From the NCBI RefSeq assembly GCF_900102965.1, contig NZ_FNGM01000029.1, positions 1 through 64,000 on the forward strand: a stretch of 64,000 nucleotides of DNA. Reading direction: 5' to 3'. Shown here in pieces: positions 8,763-17,822 of this stretch (positions within the stretch are counted from its first letter, which is position 1; every line of letters begins with the position of its first letter). The DNA is from Paenibacillus jilunlii. Its GTDB lineage: Bacteria > Bacillota > Bacilli > Paenibacillales > Paenibacillaceae. The translations under genes were made by a program, and so were the position numbers. The notes under the pieces are model-generated. The model searched no databases. It had not been told where the DNA came from and saw nothing but the letters and a program-made list of their open reading frames with translations.

Positions 8763-10394
8763 GTGGAGCATCTCACGCAAAAGAAAAAAGTTACCATTAT
8801 GATCGCATTAATGGCGGCTATGTTTTTCGCGGCAATCAACCAGACGATTGTAGGCACCGCGATGCCGCGCATTATTGCGATGCTGGGAGGGATTGAGCAT
8901 TACACCTGGGTCATCACCATCTATATGCTCACCTCCACTATCGCTACCGTGCTTGTCGGCAAGCTGTCCGACATTTATGGCCGCAAGCCGTTCTTGCTTG
9001 CCGGGATTATTATTTTCGTGATCGGGGCTTTCCTGTCGGGACTGTCGGCCAACATCTTTCAAATGATCACTTACCGCGGGATTCAGGGGATCGGCGGCGG
9101 GATTCTGATGTCCGCGACGGTAACTGCCGTAGGGGATTTGTTTGCTCCAAGGGAAAGAGCCAAGTGGACGGGAATTATGATGGCAATGTTCGGATTCTCC
9201 AGCGTCATCGGGCCTACCCTCGGGGGCTTCATGATTGACCATATGGCCTGGAAGTGGATCTTCTGGATCTTCCTGCCGCTGGGCATTGTGGCCTTTGTCA
9301 TGATCTGGAGAATGTTTCCCAAAACGACACGCGCCGCTTCCGAGTCTATCGACTATCTGGGATCGGTTTTCCTCTCGCTCAGCATTGTGGCCCTGCTGCT
9401 CGGATTCTCCTGGGCAGGCACCCAATATGACTGGGGATCCCCGCAAATTCTCAGCCTGTTCGCAGCAGCGGTGGTCTTCGCGGTCATTCTGATTCTGATC
9501 GAGCGCAAAGCCAAAAGCCCGGTGCTGCCGCTCTCGCTGTTCAAAAATTCGATCATATCCCTGTCGATGATTATCGGCTTCCTGATGAATGCCGGCATGA
9601 TGGGCGCGATGATCTATCTGCCGTTCTTCGTGCAGGGCGTGGAAGGTGTATCGCCTACCAATTCCGGCTTCATCAATATGCCGATGTCCCTGATGATGAT
9701 TGTGCTGAGTACACTGGTCGGCCGCTGGATTTCCAAATCGGGAAAATACAAGCGTTATGCCCTGATCGGCATGCCGTTTATGGTCGCGGCGATGCTCATC
9801 ATGGCCTTTATGAACAGTATTGCGATGGCCGTGGCCAGCATGATCATCTTCGGGATTGGTCTGGGCCTTGCCATGCCGGTGTTTACATTAACCGTGCAGA
9901 ACGCGGTTGCACCCGCCATGCTGGGTGTCGCTACCGCCACCTCAACGCTGTTCCGCAACCTGGGCGGCACGATCGGTATTGCCATTATGGGGACGGTTAT
10001 GAATACAACCCTGACCCATAAGCTGGAGAATGCAGTTCATTCCGGGCAGGGTCCCGATATGTCCAAACTTGATGCAGAATCCGCCCGGCAGCTGTCGGCG
10101 TTCATGAATCCGCAAATGCTGCTGGATCAGCCCAAGCTGAAGGAGCTGCATGCGACACTGCCGGAACAGATCCGGCCTCTCTTCAACCAGCTGATTGAGA
10201 TGCTGCGGTCCGCCCTGAGCGATTCCTTGACCGTTGTATTCCTAAGCGGTACAGCGCTTCTGGTCATAGCGGCACTTCTGGTGGTATTCCTCAAAGAGAT
10301 TCCGCTGCGGTCCAGCGAAGCCAGAACAGAGGTCAAAGCCGGGGAAAACGCAGCAGACAGCAAACTGAAGGAGCAGGCGCCTGCTGTGCAATAA
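8763..10394 (+). CDS. DHA2-type (14-helix) MFS drug exporter
   Basis: A 543-residue proton-coupled efflux protein. It has MFS motif A (GKLSDIYGRK, about 60), the RGIQGIGGG motif of helix 4 (about 110) and the antiporter motif C (GFSSVIGPTLGG, about 145), and enough hydrophobic segments for 14 helices, like EmrB, QacA and Bmr3. It starts with GTG, with AGGAGAGG about 8 bp upstream. The tail after the last helix (about 515) is hydrophilic. Its divergent MarR neighbour points to substrate-induced multidrug export (inference). A row of 18-bp repeats and a terminator follow the stop codon. Confidence 0.92.
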   Translation: MEHLTQKKKVTIMIALMAAMFFAAINQTIVGTAMPRIIAMLGGIEHYTWVITIYMLTSTIATVLVGKLSDIYGRKPFLLAGIIIFVIGAFLSGLSANIFQMITYRGIQGIGGGILMSATVTAVGDLFAPRERAKWTGIMMAMFGFSSVIGPTLGGFMIDHMAWKWIFWIFLPLGIVAFVMIWRMFPKTTRAASESIDYLGSVFLSLSIVALLLGFSWAGTQYDWGSPQILSLFAAAVVFAVILILIERKAKSPVLPLSLFKNSIISLSMIIGFLMNAGMMGAMIYLPFFVQGVEGVSPTNSGFINMPMSLMMIVLSTLVGRWISKSGKYKRYALIGMPFMVAAMLIMAFMNSIAMAVASMIIFGIGLGLAMPVFTLTVQNAVAPAMLGVATATSTLFRNLGGTIGIAIMGTVMNTTLTHKLENAVHSGQGPDMSKLDAESARQLSAFMNPQMLLDQPKLKELHATLPEQIRPLFNQLIEMLRSALSDSLTVVFLSGTALLVIAALLVVFLKEIPLRSSEARTEVKAGENAADSKLKEQAPAVQ

Positions 10395-10399
10395 GCATG

Positions 10400-10490
10400 G
10401 AAGGTAGTTTTATAAAGTGAAGGTAGTTTATAGAGTGAAGGTAGTTTATAGGTTGAGGGCAATTTATAGAGTGAAGGTAGTTTATCGGGT
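10400..10490. repeat. 18-bp tandem repeat, 5 units
   Basis: GAAGGTAGTTTATAGAGT and variants start at 10400, 10419, 10437, 10455 and 10473; the first unit has one extra T. The array lies between the exporter stop codon and its terminator, so it would be in the 3' untranslated part of the transcript. Function unknown. Confidence 0.9.
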
Positions 10491-10533
10491 GAGATGTCCC
10501 AAATCAGCGTAAGCTGCGGGGCATCTCTTTTTT
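10491..10533 (+). terminator. Terminator of the exporter transcript
   Basis: GAGATGTCCC pairs with GGGGCATCTC across an 18-base loop and is followed by TTTTTT. It immediately follows the 18-bp repeats. Confidence 0.8.
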
Positions 10534-10546
10534 ATATATGCGCGGG

Positions 10547-11020
10547 TTAAAATTCGTCCTGCCGGTTGTTCAACTGTTCAAAATAATCATACACGCTGTT
10601 CAGCAGCTGCCGAAGGGTGTCGCTCGGCTCCTTGCCCAGATAATCAATCATTCCCTTAAAGGTTTCATGGGTTCTCACCGTAACCAGCTCTGCCAGGTGC
10701 TCACCCCGGTCCGTCAGCGTAATCTCGCTGATCCGGCGGTCCTGGGCATCTGTAGTGCGGATGGCGTATCCTTGGGAAATCAGACTATTGACCATTTGGG
10801 TAACTGTGGGGGAAGTGACCTTAAGCTGCTTGCTGAGATCGGAGACGGTCTGCCCTTTCCTGCCTTCCCGTTCATTTCCCTGTCTGATCGATACCAGCAT
10901 CCGGAGCTCGCTTGGCTTCAGACTGGATATGGAGTTCCTGCGCCAATTCAACCGGGAAAATTGCTGGAACGCTTCTATTAAAGCATCAATATTTTCATAG
11001 TCGTCCATTTCGTCTGTCAT
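10547..11020 (-). CDS. MarR-family transcriptional regulator
   Basis: A 157-residue protein with a winged helix at about 45-110: VSDLSKQLKVTSPTVTQMVN as recognition region and TDAQDRRISEITLTDRGEHL as wing. It is the second of three consecutive, mutually distinct MarR proteins. It converges with the exporter gene and has no obvious partner of its own. The C-terminus (VYDYFEQLNNRQDEF) is a dimerisation helix. Confidence 0.88.
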   Translation of the reverse strand: MTDEMDDYENIDALIEAFQQFSRLNWRRNSISSLKPSELRMLVSIRQGNEREGRKGQTVSDLSKQLKVTSPTVTQMVNSLISQGYAIRTTDAQDRRISEITLTDRGEHLAELVTVRTHETFKGMIDYLGKEPSDTLRQLLNSVYDYFEQLNNRQDEF

Positions 11021-11109
11021 CGGTACACCTCATATGCTCAATTATCATAGTAATTATAGCCTAAACGCTTCGTAAAAAAAATTCGCCCGCACACAGGGGC
11101 AGGCTTGTC

Positions 11110-11544
11110 TTATTCTGATGCTTCTTCAAGAATGGCTGTATTGAATTTCCGCAATAGCTCTCCAAAAATCACACGTTCCCCATCGCTCCAATTGCTGAGC
11201 ATTTTGCCGATGCTGTCCTGCCGTGCCTTCTTGTTCTCGTTCAGCACTTCGAGGCCAGCTTCCGTCATTTCCAGCGAATACGCCCGGCCATCAATGGGGT
11301 CAGGGATGCGCCTTACATATCCTTTTTGCTCAAGCGCTGCCGCCTGTCTGCTGACCGTCGAAATATCCAAGTGGAATTCATCGGACAGCGCCTTCACCCC
11401 GGCCGAGCCGTAGGAGTCGATTTGATACAGCAGCAGATAGGCGGAGCGGTCCAGATTGCCGGTTTTTTTATAAGTGGTCATTGAAACCAGGCGGCGCACC
11501 AGGATGGCCATCTCCAGCTCTATGACATCAACTGCATTATTCAT
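11110..11544 (-). CDS. MarR-family transcriptional regulator
   Basis: A 144-residue protein with winged helix at about 50-105 (LSDEFHLDISTVSRQAAALE, then PDPIDGRAYSLEMTEAG). It is transcribed divergently from the CBS-domain gene at 11680. The 135-bp gap holds a near-consensus promoter whose -10 box lies inside a perfect palindrome, so this protein probably represses the CBS gene and perhaps itself (inference). Confidence 0.88.
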   Translation of the reverse strand: MNNAVDVIELEMAILVRRLVSMTTYKKTGNLDRSAYLLLYQIDSYGSAGVKALSDEFHLDISTVSRQAAALEQKGYVRRIPDPIDGRAYSLEMTEAGLEVLNENKKARQDSIGKMLSNWSDGERVIFGELLRKFNTAILEEASE

Positions 11545-11590
11545 GGCGTTGTATCCTTTCTTCTTAAGTTGAATCTACATATTATGATCA

Positions 11591-11646
11591 TTGACATTAC
11601 CATCCCCGCTTGTATAATACAAGTATATACTTTCATTATACAAGTT
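11591..11646 (+). promoter_or_regulatory. Consensus promoter overlapped by a palindromic operator
   Basis: TTGACA (11591-11596), a 16-bp spacer and TATAAT (11613-11618). The -10 box sits in the perfect inverted repeat CTTGTATAATACAAG (11609-11623), and a half-site ATTATACAAG follows at 11636. This is typical MarR operator geometry: binding would block RNA polymerase. Confidence 0.75.
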
Positions 11647-11679
11647 ATTTTCCGGAAAGATAAGCTGCGGAGGGACATT

Positions 11680-12135
11680 ATGAAAGCTCATGAATTTATG
11701 ATCAGACAAGTATACAAAGTCAAGGAAGCCGATACGGTGCGGACCTTTATCGAACGCTGTATTCAGTTCCGCATCAGCGGCATGCCTGTGGTCAATGATA
11801 GAAATGAAATCGTCGCCTATTTAAGCGATGGGGATATCATGCGTTATATCGGCAGACATGAAGATCTGATCGTCGATTCTTTTTTTCAGATCAATGTATT
11901 TGTGGGGGATAATGAGGAGTTCGAGGAACGGACCCGCAGACTGCTGGACCTGAATGTAATGGATATCGCCAAGAAGAAGGTCATCACTGTTCCGTGGGAC
12001 GAAGATATTGAAAGAATTGCAACCATTCTCGGCAAAAAACAGATCAAAAAAGTCCCGGTCGAGCGGAACCGGGTGCTTGTCGGCATTATCAGCCGCGGCG
12101 ATGTCATCCGTCACAGCTTTAAAACCCTGCTCTAA
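11680..12135 (+). CDS. Stand-alone two-CBS-domain protein
   Basis: The start at 11680 is chosen because GGAGGG lies 7 bp upstream and the protein then begins exactly at the first CBS repeat (MKAHEFMIRQVYKVKEADTV). This gives 151 residues in two CBS units (about 1-60 and 85-150; RISGMPVVNDRNEIVAYLSDGD and IKKVPVERNRVLVGIISRGD). Such pairs bind adenine nucleotides and act as regulatory modules. It resembles the YkuL/AcuB type. The target is unknown; control by the adjacent MarR protein is likely. Confidence 0.85.
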   Translation: MKAHEFMIRQVYKVKEADTVRTFIERCIQFRISGMPVVNDRNEIVAYLSDGDIMRYIGRHEDLIVDSFFQINVFVGDNEEFEERTRRLLDLNVMDIAKKKVITVPWDEDIERIATILGKKQIKKVPVERNRVLVGIISRGDVIRHSFKTLL

Positions 12136-12265
12136 CCCGGATCGGGGCCATCCGATCCGTTCAGCCTCCGGCTGCCTGTCAACAGATTACCTGTTCCAGC
12201 CGGAGCCGCTTCAGCTTTGCCAGCTTCATGTTATCCCCGCACTCCACACACTAGAGGCCTCTTCC

Positions 12266-12868
12266 TTATTTCTCCGGCTCCTGGCCGCACAGCCCATAGA
12301 AAAAGACATGGAACAGCTCATCCAGGAATTGATTCTTGTCCTTATGCTTCGCCGCACTGTCCAGTATTTCCCCGGAGCTCTTGATATACATCTGGATCAT
12401 CACCAGCACCGCTTCCACGGATACCTTTTGCGAAATTTCTCCGCTGGCCTTGCCCTCCTCCACCATTTGGACCATCAGCGGCGTGACCCTGTCATCATAC
12501 TGCTGCTGGATATACTGGTACATCGCCTGATCATCGAACAGGATCTCTTTGACAAGTCCAGGGCTCAGGTTAGAGTAAGTTTCCTTATCCTTGAGAATAA
12601 AATAGGTGATCCGCTCCTTCAAGGTTTTCTGCTGCCGCATCTCTTCTTCGAACTCCAGAAGGGATTCCTCCACAAAATCCTTAAAGGACTCGCTGATCAG
12701 CGCCTCCTTGCTGCCAAAATAATTATAAATCGTCACCTGGGATACCCCTGCCGCCTTGGCAATATCGGCGATCCGCAGTTTTTTGATCTCCCAAGTCTTC
12801 AGCAGCTCCATGGTTGTCTTCATGATTTTATTTTTGATCAGGGCTGCTCTCTTCTCAAAACCGTTCAT
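12266..12868 (-). CDS. TetR-family transcriptional regulator
   Basis: The start at 12868 is preferred over an upstream in-frame codon because TAGGAGG lies 6 bp before it and the TetR domain begins there, giving 200 residues. The helix-turn-helix spans about 25-47 (IADIAKAAGVSQVTIYNYFG). The C-terminal ligand domain is variable, as usual. It is divergent from the ABC genes at 13037. Two 28-bp sites of identical architecture lie between them, so it almost certainly controls that ABC system and itself (inference). Confidence 0.88.
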   Translation of the reverse strand: MNGFEKRAALIKNKIMKTTMELLKTWEIKKLRIADIAKAAGVSQVTIYNYFGSKEALISESFKDFVEESLLEFEEEMRQQKTLKERITYFILKDKETYSNLSPGLVKEILFDDQAMYQYIQQQYDDRVTPLMVQMVEEGKASGEISQKVSVEAVLVMIQMYIKSSGEILDSAAKHKDKNQFLDELFHVFFYGLCGQEPEK

Positions 12869-12917
12869 CTTCGTCCTCCTAAGCGGCCTATATAGAAAAT
12901 ATGCTATTCCAAAAATA

Positions 12918-13014
12918 ATGAAATATAAAAGACAAATAATTTCATAATTATATTGACTTCGCCTAATCCCAGGACTATTATAACATATGAAATAATCAAG
13001 CAATAATATTTCAT
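12918..13014. promoter_or_regulatory. Twin TetR operators flanking the ABC promoter
   Basis: ATGAAAT-N14-ATTTCAT occurs twice, at 12918-12945 and 12987-13014, with identical arm and spacer lengths. Between them lie TTGACT (12953-12958), a 17-bp spacer and TATTAT (12976-12981), the likely promoter for the rightward ABC genes. The downstream operator covers the expected transcription start. Confidence 0.75.
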
Positions 13015-13036
13015 CATTTGTTGCGGAGGTGGCGTC

Positions 13037-13930
13037 ATGCTGAAGGTTGAAGGGCTCAGCAAGCGGTTTGCAAATGGCAGAGGCATTGACAATGTATCAT
13101 TCACAGTACATCAAGGCGAGGTGTTCGGATTCCTGGGACCAAACGGGGCGGGTAAATCCACAACCATCCGCCACATCATGGGGTTCATGCAGCCGGATCG
13201 CGGCTCGGTGACGATTGGCGGGCTAGACGCCTGGAAGGGGCAGGGAACGGTGCAGAAGCTGACCGGGTATTTGCCGGGAGAGATTAACTTTATCGACGGC
13301 ATGACCGGCACAAGCTTTCTCGATTTCATGACCTCGATGCAGGGCGTGAAGGATACCTCCAAGCGGAACCGCCTGATCCAGCGCCTGCAGTTCGATGCCG
13401 CTACGCCCATCCGCAAAATGTCCAAAGGCATGAAGCAAAAGGTCGGCATTGTGGCCGCCTTCATGCACAGCCCGAAGCTCATTATTCTGGATGAGCCGAC
13501 CTCCGGTCTGGACCCGCTGATGCAGCGGGTATTTATCGAGCTGGTATTGGAGGAAAAAGCAGCGGGAACCACCTTTCTGATGTCCTCGCACAGCTTTCAG
13601 GAGATTGAGCGCACCTGTGACCGGGCGGCGATTATCAAGGACGGCCGGATTGTCACCGTCAAGAATATCCACGAGCTGCAGTCCATGCAGCGCAAGCTGT
13701 TTGAGGTGGTCTTTGCAACACAGGAGGATGCCGGAAGGTTTGCCGCTTCGGGACTGCAGGTCGAATCGCATGAAGGCAACCGGGTGCGGATCGCCATTCA
13801 AGGCGATTATGCGGCATTTACACAGGAGCTGGCCCAATATGCCGTACGCAGCATCGACATCTCTACGCAGAATCTGGAGGACATTTTCATGAACTATTAT
13901 GACCGGGACCGCGAGGTGAATGCAGAATGA
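13037..13930 (+). CDS. ABC exporter ATP-binding protein
   Basis: A 297-residue nucleotide-binding subunit. Walker A GPNGAGKST is at 34-42, the signature region is MSKGMKQK (about 124, degenerate as in BcrA-type proteins), Walker B and D-loop are LIILDEPTSGLDP (about 144-156), and the switch His is in SSHSFQE. The C-terminal 80 residues are the usual tail of antibiotic or bacteriocin ABC-2 exporters. GGAGGTGG precedes the ATG. It overlaps the permease gene by 4 bp (ATGA). The substrate is unknown; TetR control suggests export of a toxic compound. Confidence 0.92.
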   Translation: MLKVEGLSKRFANGRGIDNVSFTVHQGEVFGFLGPNGAGKSTTIRHIMGFMQPDRGSVTIGGLDAWKGQGTVQKLTGYLPGEINFIDGMTGTSFLDFMTSMQGVKDTSKRNRLIQRLQFDAATPIRKMSKGMKQKVGIVAAFMHSPKLIILDEPTSGLDPLMQRVFIELVLEEKAAGTTFLMSSHSFQEIERTCDRAAIIKDGRIVTVKNIHELQSMQRKLFEVVFATQEDAGRFAASGLQVESHEGNRVRIAIQGDYAAFTQELAQYAVRSIDISTQNLEDIFMNYYDRDREVNAE

Positions 13931-14739
13931 ACTTTTCACTCTATAAAGAAATGATGCGGGTTAATCTGAAGGGGATTATGAATTACGCCATGGGTTCAGC
14001 TTTTTATATGCTGTTCATGATCTGGCTGTATCCCGGTCTTGGCGACAGTACAGCAGCCATAGATGAACTGGTCAAGGCGATGCCGGAAGGCGTAGGCAAT
14101 GCGTTCGGGCTGAACAGCGGCTTTGCAAGTGCCGAGGCTTTTATCTCCGGGGAATATTACGGGCTTATTCTCGTTCTGATCCTGTCCATCGTCTGTGTGC
14201 AGCTCTCTACTCAGCTTATCGCCCGGCTGGTGGACCGCGGTTCTATGGCCTATCTGCTGGCCACTCCGACCACGCGCCGCAAGGTGGCCTTCACGCAAGG
14301 CATGGTGCTGGTCACCTCTCTCTTCATAATATTGGCGGTCACCCTGCTGGCGGGGTTTGCGGGCAAAAGCTGGTTTCTCGGCACTAAATATGAATTCGAC
14401 ATGAGCCGCTTCACCCAGCTGAACACCGTGGCCTTCATGCTGTTTTTCGCCATCGGCGGGCTGTGCTTCCTGGTCTCCTGCGCCTGCAATGACGAGAAGA
14501 AGGCGCTGGGTATCTCCGGTGCGGTCACCTTCGGCTTCTTCACGCTCGACCTTCTCGGCAAAATCAGCGATAAGCTCGACGTGCTGCGCTACTTCACCCT
14601 GTTCAGCTTCTACCGCCCCGCCCATATTGTGCAGGGCACAGCCGAAGTGACGCAGATTTGCCTCTGGCTGCTGCTGATCGGACTTGCGGCTTTTGCCGCA
14701 GGCATCCAGATCTTCCGGCGGCGGGACCTGCCGCTGTAA
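13927..14739 (+). CDS. ABC-2 type exporter permease
   Basis: A 270-residue membrane protein with about six hydrophobic segments (first at about 18-36, last at about 243-262), ending in the basic tail RRRDLPL. It is translationally coupled to the ATPase gene at 13037 by a 4-bp overlap. The pair forms a complete exporter (two permeases and two ATPases). Sequence type resembles permeases paired with BcrA-like ATPases. Confidence 0.85.
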   Translation: MNFSLYKEMMRVNLKGIMNYAMGSAFYMLFMIWLYPGLGDSTAAIDELVKAMPEGVGNAFGLNSGFASAEAFISGEYYGLILVLILSIVCVQLSTQLIARLVDRGSMAYLLATPTTRRKVAFTQGMVLVTSLFIILAVTLLAGFAGKSWFLGTKYEFDMSRFTQLNTVAFMLFFAIGGLCFLVSCACNDEKKALGISGAVTFGFFTLDLLGKISDKLDVLRYFTLFSFYRPAHIVQGTAEVTQICLWLLLIGLAAFAAGIQIFRRRDLPL

Positions 14740-14924
14740 GTGGATCAGGCGGCGCTGCTTAGGCGGCGCTGCTTAGGCAGCGTCTGCACCGGGCAGCACG
14801 CCCCTCCGGCAATGGCCGGTTCATCATTCAGTTGCGGCCCCCTCCTTTTTGTGTCATTGTAATATCAGGTTTAGATTTGACCTCTTTACCTGATCGGGAT
14901 ACTTATCAATAAGGAGAGACCCTT

Positions 14925-16130
14925 GTGCTGCCTATTCATGAACTTATACCTAATTCCAGAACCAAAGAGATGTACTTATCTGTCCGAAAAAAAGGGACCG
15001 TATCCAAACAAACACTGCTGGAGGAAAGCGGCCTGACTGTCAGCACCTTGACCCGGATTCTTGACGAGCTGCTTGCCCAGAACCTGCTGCTGGAGGTAGG
15101 CTTCGGGGAATCCACGGGCGGCAGACGGCCCACCCTATATGAAACCAATCCCGCCTATGGCTATGTCTTCGGCCTGGAAATCTCCCGGACGTTTTCCAGG
15201 CTGGTGCTTGCAGATCTCCATCTAAATCTGCTCAATGAATATTCATGGCCTATGGATGAGCAGGCCACGCCGGAACGCCTGATCGAATCGGTTCATGCCC
15301 AGGTGCTGCGGATGCTGGAGCAAGCCTCCATTGATATCAGCCAAGTTATCGGGCTTGGTATCGGAGCCGTCGGCCCCTTGGACCGCAAGGAAGGAATGAT
15401 TCTGGAGCCAGCCGGCTTTGCAGCTCCGGGCTGGTCACAGGTTCCGGTCAAAGAACGGCTGGAGCAGCTTCTTGATGTGCCCGTGTGTCTGGATAATGGA
15501 GCCAATACCGCGCTGCTTGGCGAATATTGGGCCGGCGGCGACCGGCGGCAGCATCAGCTGCTCTATCTTCATGCCGGGATCGGGCTGCGCTCCGCGATTA
15601 TGAACGAAGGCCGGATTCTCTATGGTGTCATCGACACGGAAGGGGCCGTCGGCCAGATGATCATTGAGAGCTCCGGCGTTCCTTCCAGCGTGCCGGGCGG
15701 CAATTCCGGCGCATGGGAATCCTATGTTTCTATCCGCACCCTGGAAATGCAGGCCCGGGAGGAATGGAAACGCGGCAGACCCACCTTGCTCCGTGAGCTG
15801 GCTGACCGCCCGGAGGATATTGAATTCGCACATTTAGTTGAAGCGTTGCAGGCCGGGGATTCTATGGTGCATGGAATATTCGGGCAGGCGGCAGCCTATT
15901 GCGGCATTGGTCTGGCCAATCTGATCAATATTCTCCATCCGGAGGAGGTCATTCTGGGCGGCCCCCTGTTCTCGGCTGCGGATTTCTTCTATCAGGAAGC
16001 CACAAGGACTGCCCTCGAGAAGACCTACTACCGCGGGCAATACAAGGTCCGCTTCACTCAAGGCAGCTTAAGCGACACGGCCGTCGCCGCCGGGGCAGCC
16101 GCCCTCATCCTGAATCAGCTTACCGGTTGA
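14925..16130 (+). CDS. ROK-family protein, probable sugar-responsive repressor
   Basis: A 401-residue protein with an N-terminal winged helix (about 12-75, TVSKQTLLEESGLTVSTLTR) followed by a ROK domain (FGLEISRTFSRLVLADL, GLGIGAVGPLDRKEG, LDNGANTALLGEYWAGG). ROK repressors such as XylR and NagC bind a sugar and leave DNA. The Cys-rich zinc motif usual in ROK proteins is missing: the corresponding region reads PSSVPGGNSGAWESYVS, with Ser, Pro or Ala at the cysteine positions. The GTG start has AAGGAGAG 7 bp upstream. No sugar genes adjoin it, so its targets are unclear. Confidence 0.82.
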   Translation: MLPIHELIPNSRTKEMYLSVRKKGTVSKQTLLEESGLTVSTLTRILDELLAQNLLLEVGFGESTGGRRPTLYETNPAYGYVFGLEISRTFSRLVLADLHLNLLNEYSWPMDEQATPERLIESVHAQVLRMLEQASIDISQVIGLGIGAVGPLDRKEGMILEPAGFAAPGWSQVPVKERLEQLLDVPVCLDNGANTALLGEYWAGGDRRQHQLLYLHAGIGLRSAIMNEGRILYGVIDTEGAVGQMIIESSGVPSSVPGGNSGAWESYVSIRTLEMQAREEWKRGRPTLLRELADRPEDIEFAHLVEALQAGDSMVHGIFGQAAAYCGIGLANLINILHPEEVILGGPLFSAADFFYQEATRTALEKTYYRGQYKVRFTQGSLSDTAVAAGAAALILNQLTG

Positions 16131-16160
16131 GGAGGCTGTGATCACCCCAAAGCCGTAAGG

Positions 16161-17822
16161 TTAGCCGCGGCTGGCAGCCTGTGCCAGCTCGGAGAGCCAT
16201 TTTCCCCGCTCTCCTTCGGCTTTGGCGGCGATTCTTTTCAGCTTGTCCGCTCCGCCCCAGATCAAGTACACGATATGCTCCACCTCATGGCGCTTAAGGC
16301 CGCGAACTTGTTCCAGCAGCAGCCTGAGAATCCTGTCGTCTCCCAGATCGGCATCGATCTTCAGCTTCATCGAATCGCCGCTATGCAGCATACACTTCAC
16401 CAGTGTAGGAATCGTCTCCGCGTTAACCCCATGCCGCCCGGCTATAGCGGCCGTGAAGCCGTTCTGAACAGACTGGTGTTCTTCGTCGACCTTCTCCATA
16501 TATTGTTCTACCATTGGAAAATAAGCCCGATCCGTGAGTCCAAGGCCGAAGACCGCGTAACTGCCCGGCATGCAGCTTTTTTCCCCTTCTGTATCCGCAT
16601 ACCATTCGAAGGTTTCCATTGCCACCCCGGCGTACTCCTCCAGTAAAGGATGCAATGCCGGATACTCCAAGGCGTTGGCAAAGAACCGGTGCGTGCCCGA
16701 CTTGGCCAGTCCTTTGACCGGAAGCCATTGCTTGACGGAGGATTTCAGCTTGATTTGATAGCTCTTAGGAAAACCCAAACTTAGCAAGCGGATAAGAAAC
16801 CGGAGTGCACGTGCGTAGCTCTCCTCCGTTTCTTGCTTAATGGCTATGGTCACCTCGGCAAACACATCGTTGGCTGTGCATTCCACCAGTTCATCCCGAA
16901 GGCTGATATCTTCCCGGGCGAACATTCCGCTGCCTTCCACAGTCAGACGTTTGGCCCGGGCGCTTCCCAACTCGATAGCGCAATTCAACATCGCCAGCCC
17001 CACACTTCTGCTATAGGAAGGCTCATATTTCAGAATCAGGATTGCGGAATACAGCACCAGTTCGATTGGGCCTTGCTCGGTATGGTCCAGCCGGGCCTCA
17101 CTTTTTCGCTTGTATTCTTTCTGCCACTCGGTTCCTGCATTATCGAAATAACGGGGCAGCCAATGATTCTCCACCCAATCCCGCAAAGCCCCGCTCAGAT
17201 TGTTCCGGTGCTCGGCAAGATGTTTATTTCCTTTATTCACTTGTTGAATGTTCTCGAAAACAGAAATGACCCGGCCAGGGTCCGCCTCCGGGAACAGTCC
17301 CTCATCCAACAGGTGCCTGGACAGAAAAAACGTCTCCAAGGGTTTGGTCGGGTATTTTCCCGCTTCGAGCTTATTCCCGATATAGGCGGAGATTCGGTCC
17401 AGCAGCAGTTTCTTCTTCGCCTCGTCGACGTGTTCAAGAATACGAACGTTGACCCCGCCTTCCCGCACCCGGAACTTGCCGTCAAAAGTAAATTGATAAT
17501 CGATTAACGCCGATGGCATCCCGTTCAATTTATGCTGCATATAGGAAGCAAGCTCAGGGACGATCTGCTCCCGCACTTGTTCCCCGGTCAGCCACTCGTC
17601 GGGTCCGGCCTTGCCTCCCGGCACCGTAAGATCAAGCTCCCCATCCGTCACGTCCACCCTGTCCCTGGCATATTCGAGCAGAGCGTGACCGTGAATCCCC
17701 ACCTGCAGCGTTGTGCGTTTCACGATTTTTTCCGCGTCTTTATTACTAATATAAGCTGCCCATCTATCAATCTCCTGTTTCATTTCGTCCAAAAGCGTTT
17801 CCAGTGTGTGATCCATATTCAT
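16161..17822 (-). CDS. DUF6138-like protein of unknown function
   Basis: A 553-residue, mostly helical, soluble protein with no signal peptide or membrane helix. It resembles the DUF6138 proteins of Bacillus and Paenibacillus by its opening (LLDEMKQEIDRWAAYISNKDAEKI) and overall length, but I make that match from memory. The C-terminal 80 residues (RILRLLLEQVRGLKRHEVEH) contain HEAT-like helical pairs. Start ATG at 17822 with AAGGAG upstream. It is a single gene, convergent with the ROK gene. No function can be offered. Confidence 0.6.
   Translation of the reverse strand: MNMDHTLETLLDEMKQEIDRWAAYISNKDAEKIVKRTTLQVGIHGHALLEYARDRVDVTDGELDLTVPGGKAGPDEWLTGEQVREQIVPELASYMQHKLNGMPSALIDYQFTFDGKFRVREGGVNVRILEHVDEAKKKLLLDRISAYIGNKLEAGKYPTKPLETFFLSRHLLDEGLFPEADPGRVISVFENIQQVNKGNKHLAEHRNNLSGALRDWVENHWLPRYFDNAGTEWQKEYKRKSEARLDHTEQGPIELVLYSAILILKYEPSYSRSVGLAMLNCAIELGSARAKRLTVEGSGMFAREDISLRDELVECTANDVFAEVTIAIKQETEESYARALRFLIRLLSLGFPKSYQIKLKSSVKQWLPVKGLAKSGTHRFFANALEYPALHPLLEEYAGVAMETFEWYADTEGEKSCMPGSYAVFGLGLTDRAYFPMVEQYMEKVDEEHQSVQNGFTAAIAGRHGVNAETIPTLVKCMLHSGDSMKLKIDADLGDDRILRLLLEQVRGLKRHEVEHIVYLIWGGADKLKRIAAKAEGERGKWLSELAQAASRG

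Noticed and set aside
12008..12895. A 295-codon plus-strand frame
   Set aside because: Overlaps the CBS gene in another frame and is antisense to the TetR gene; no start signal.
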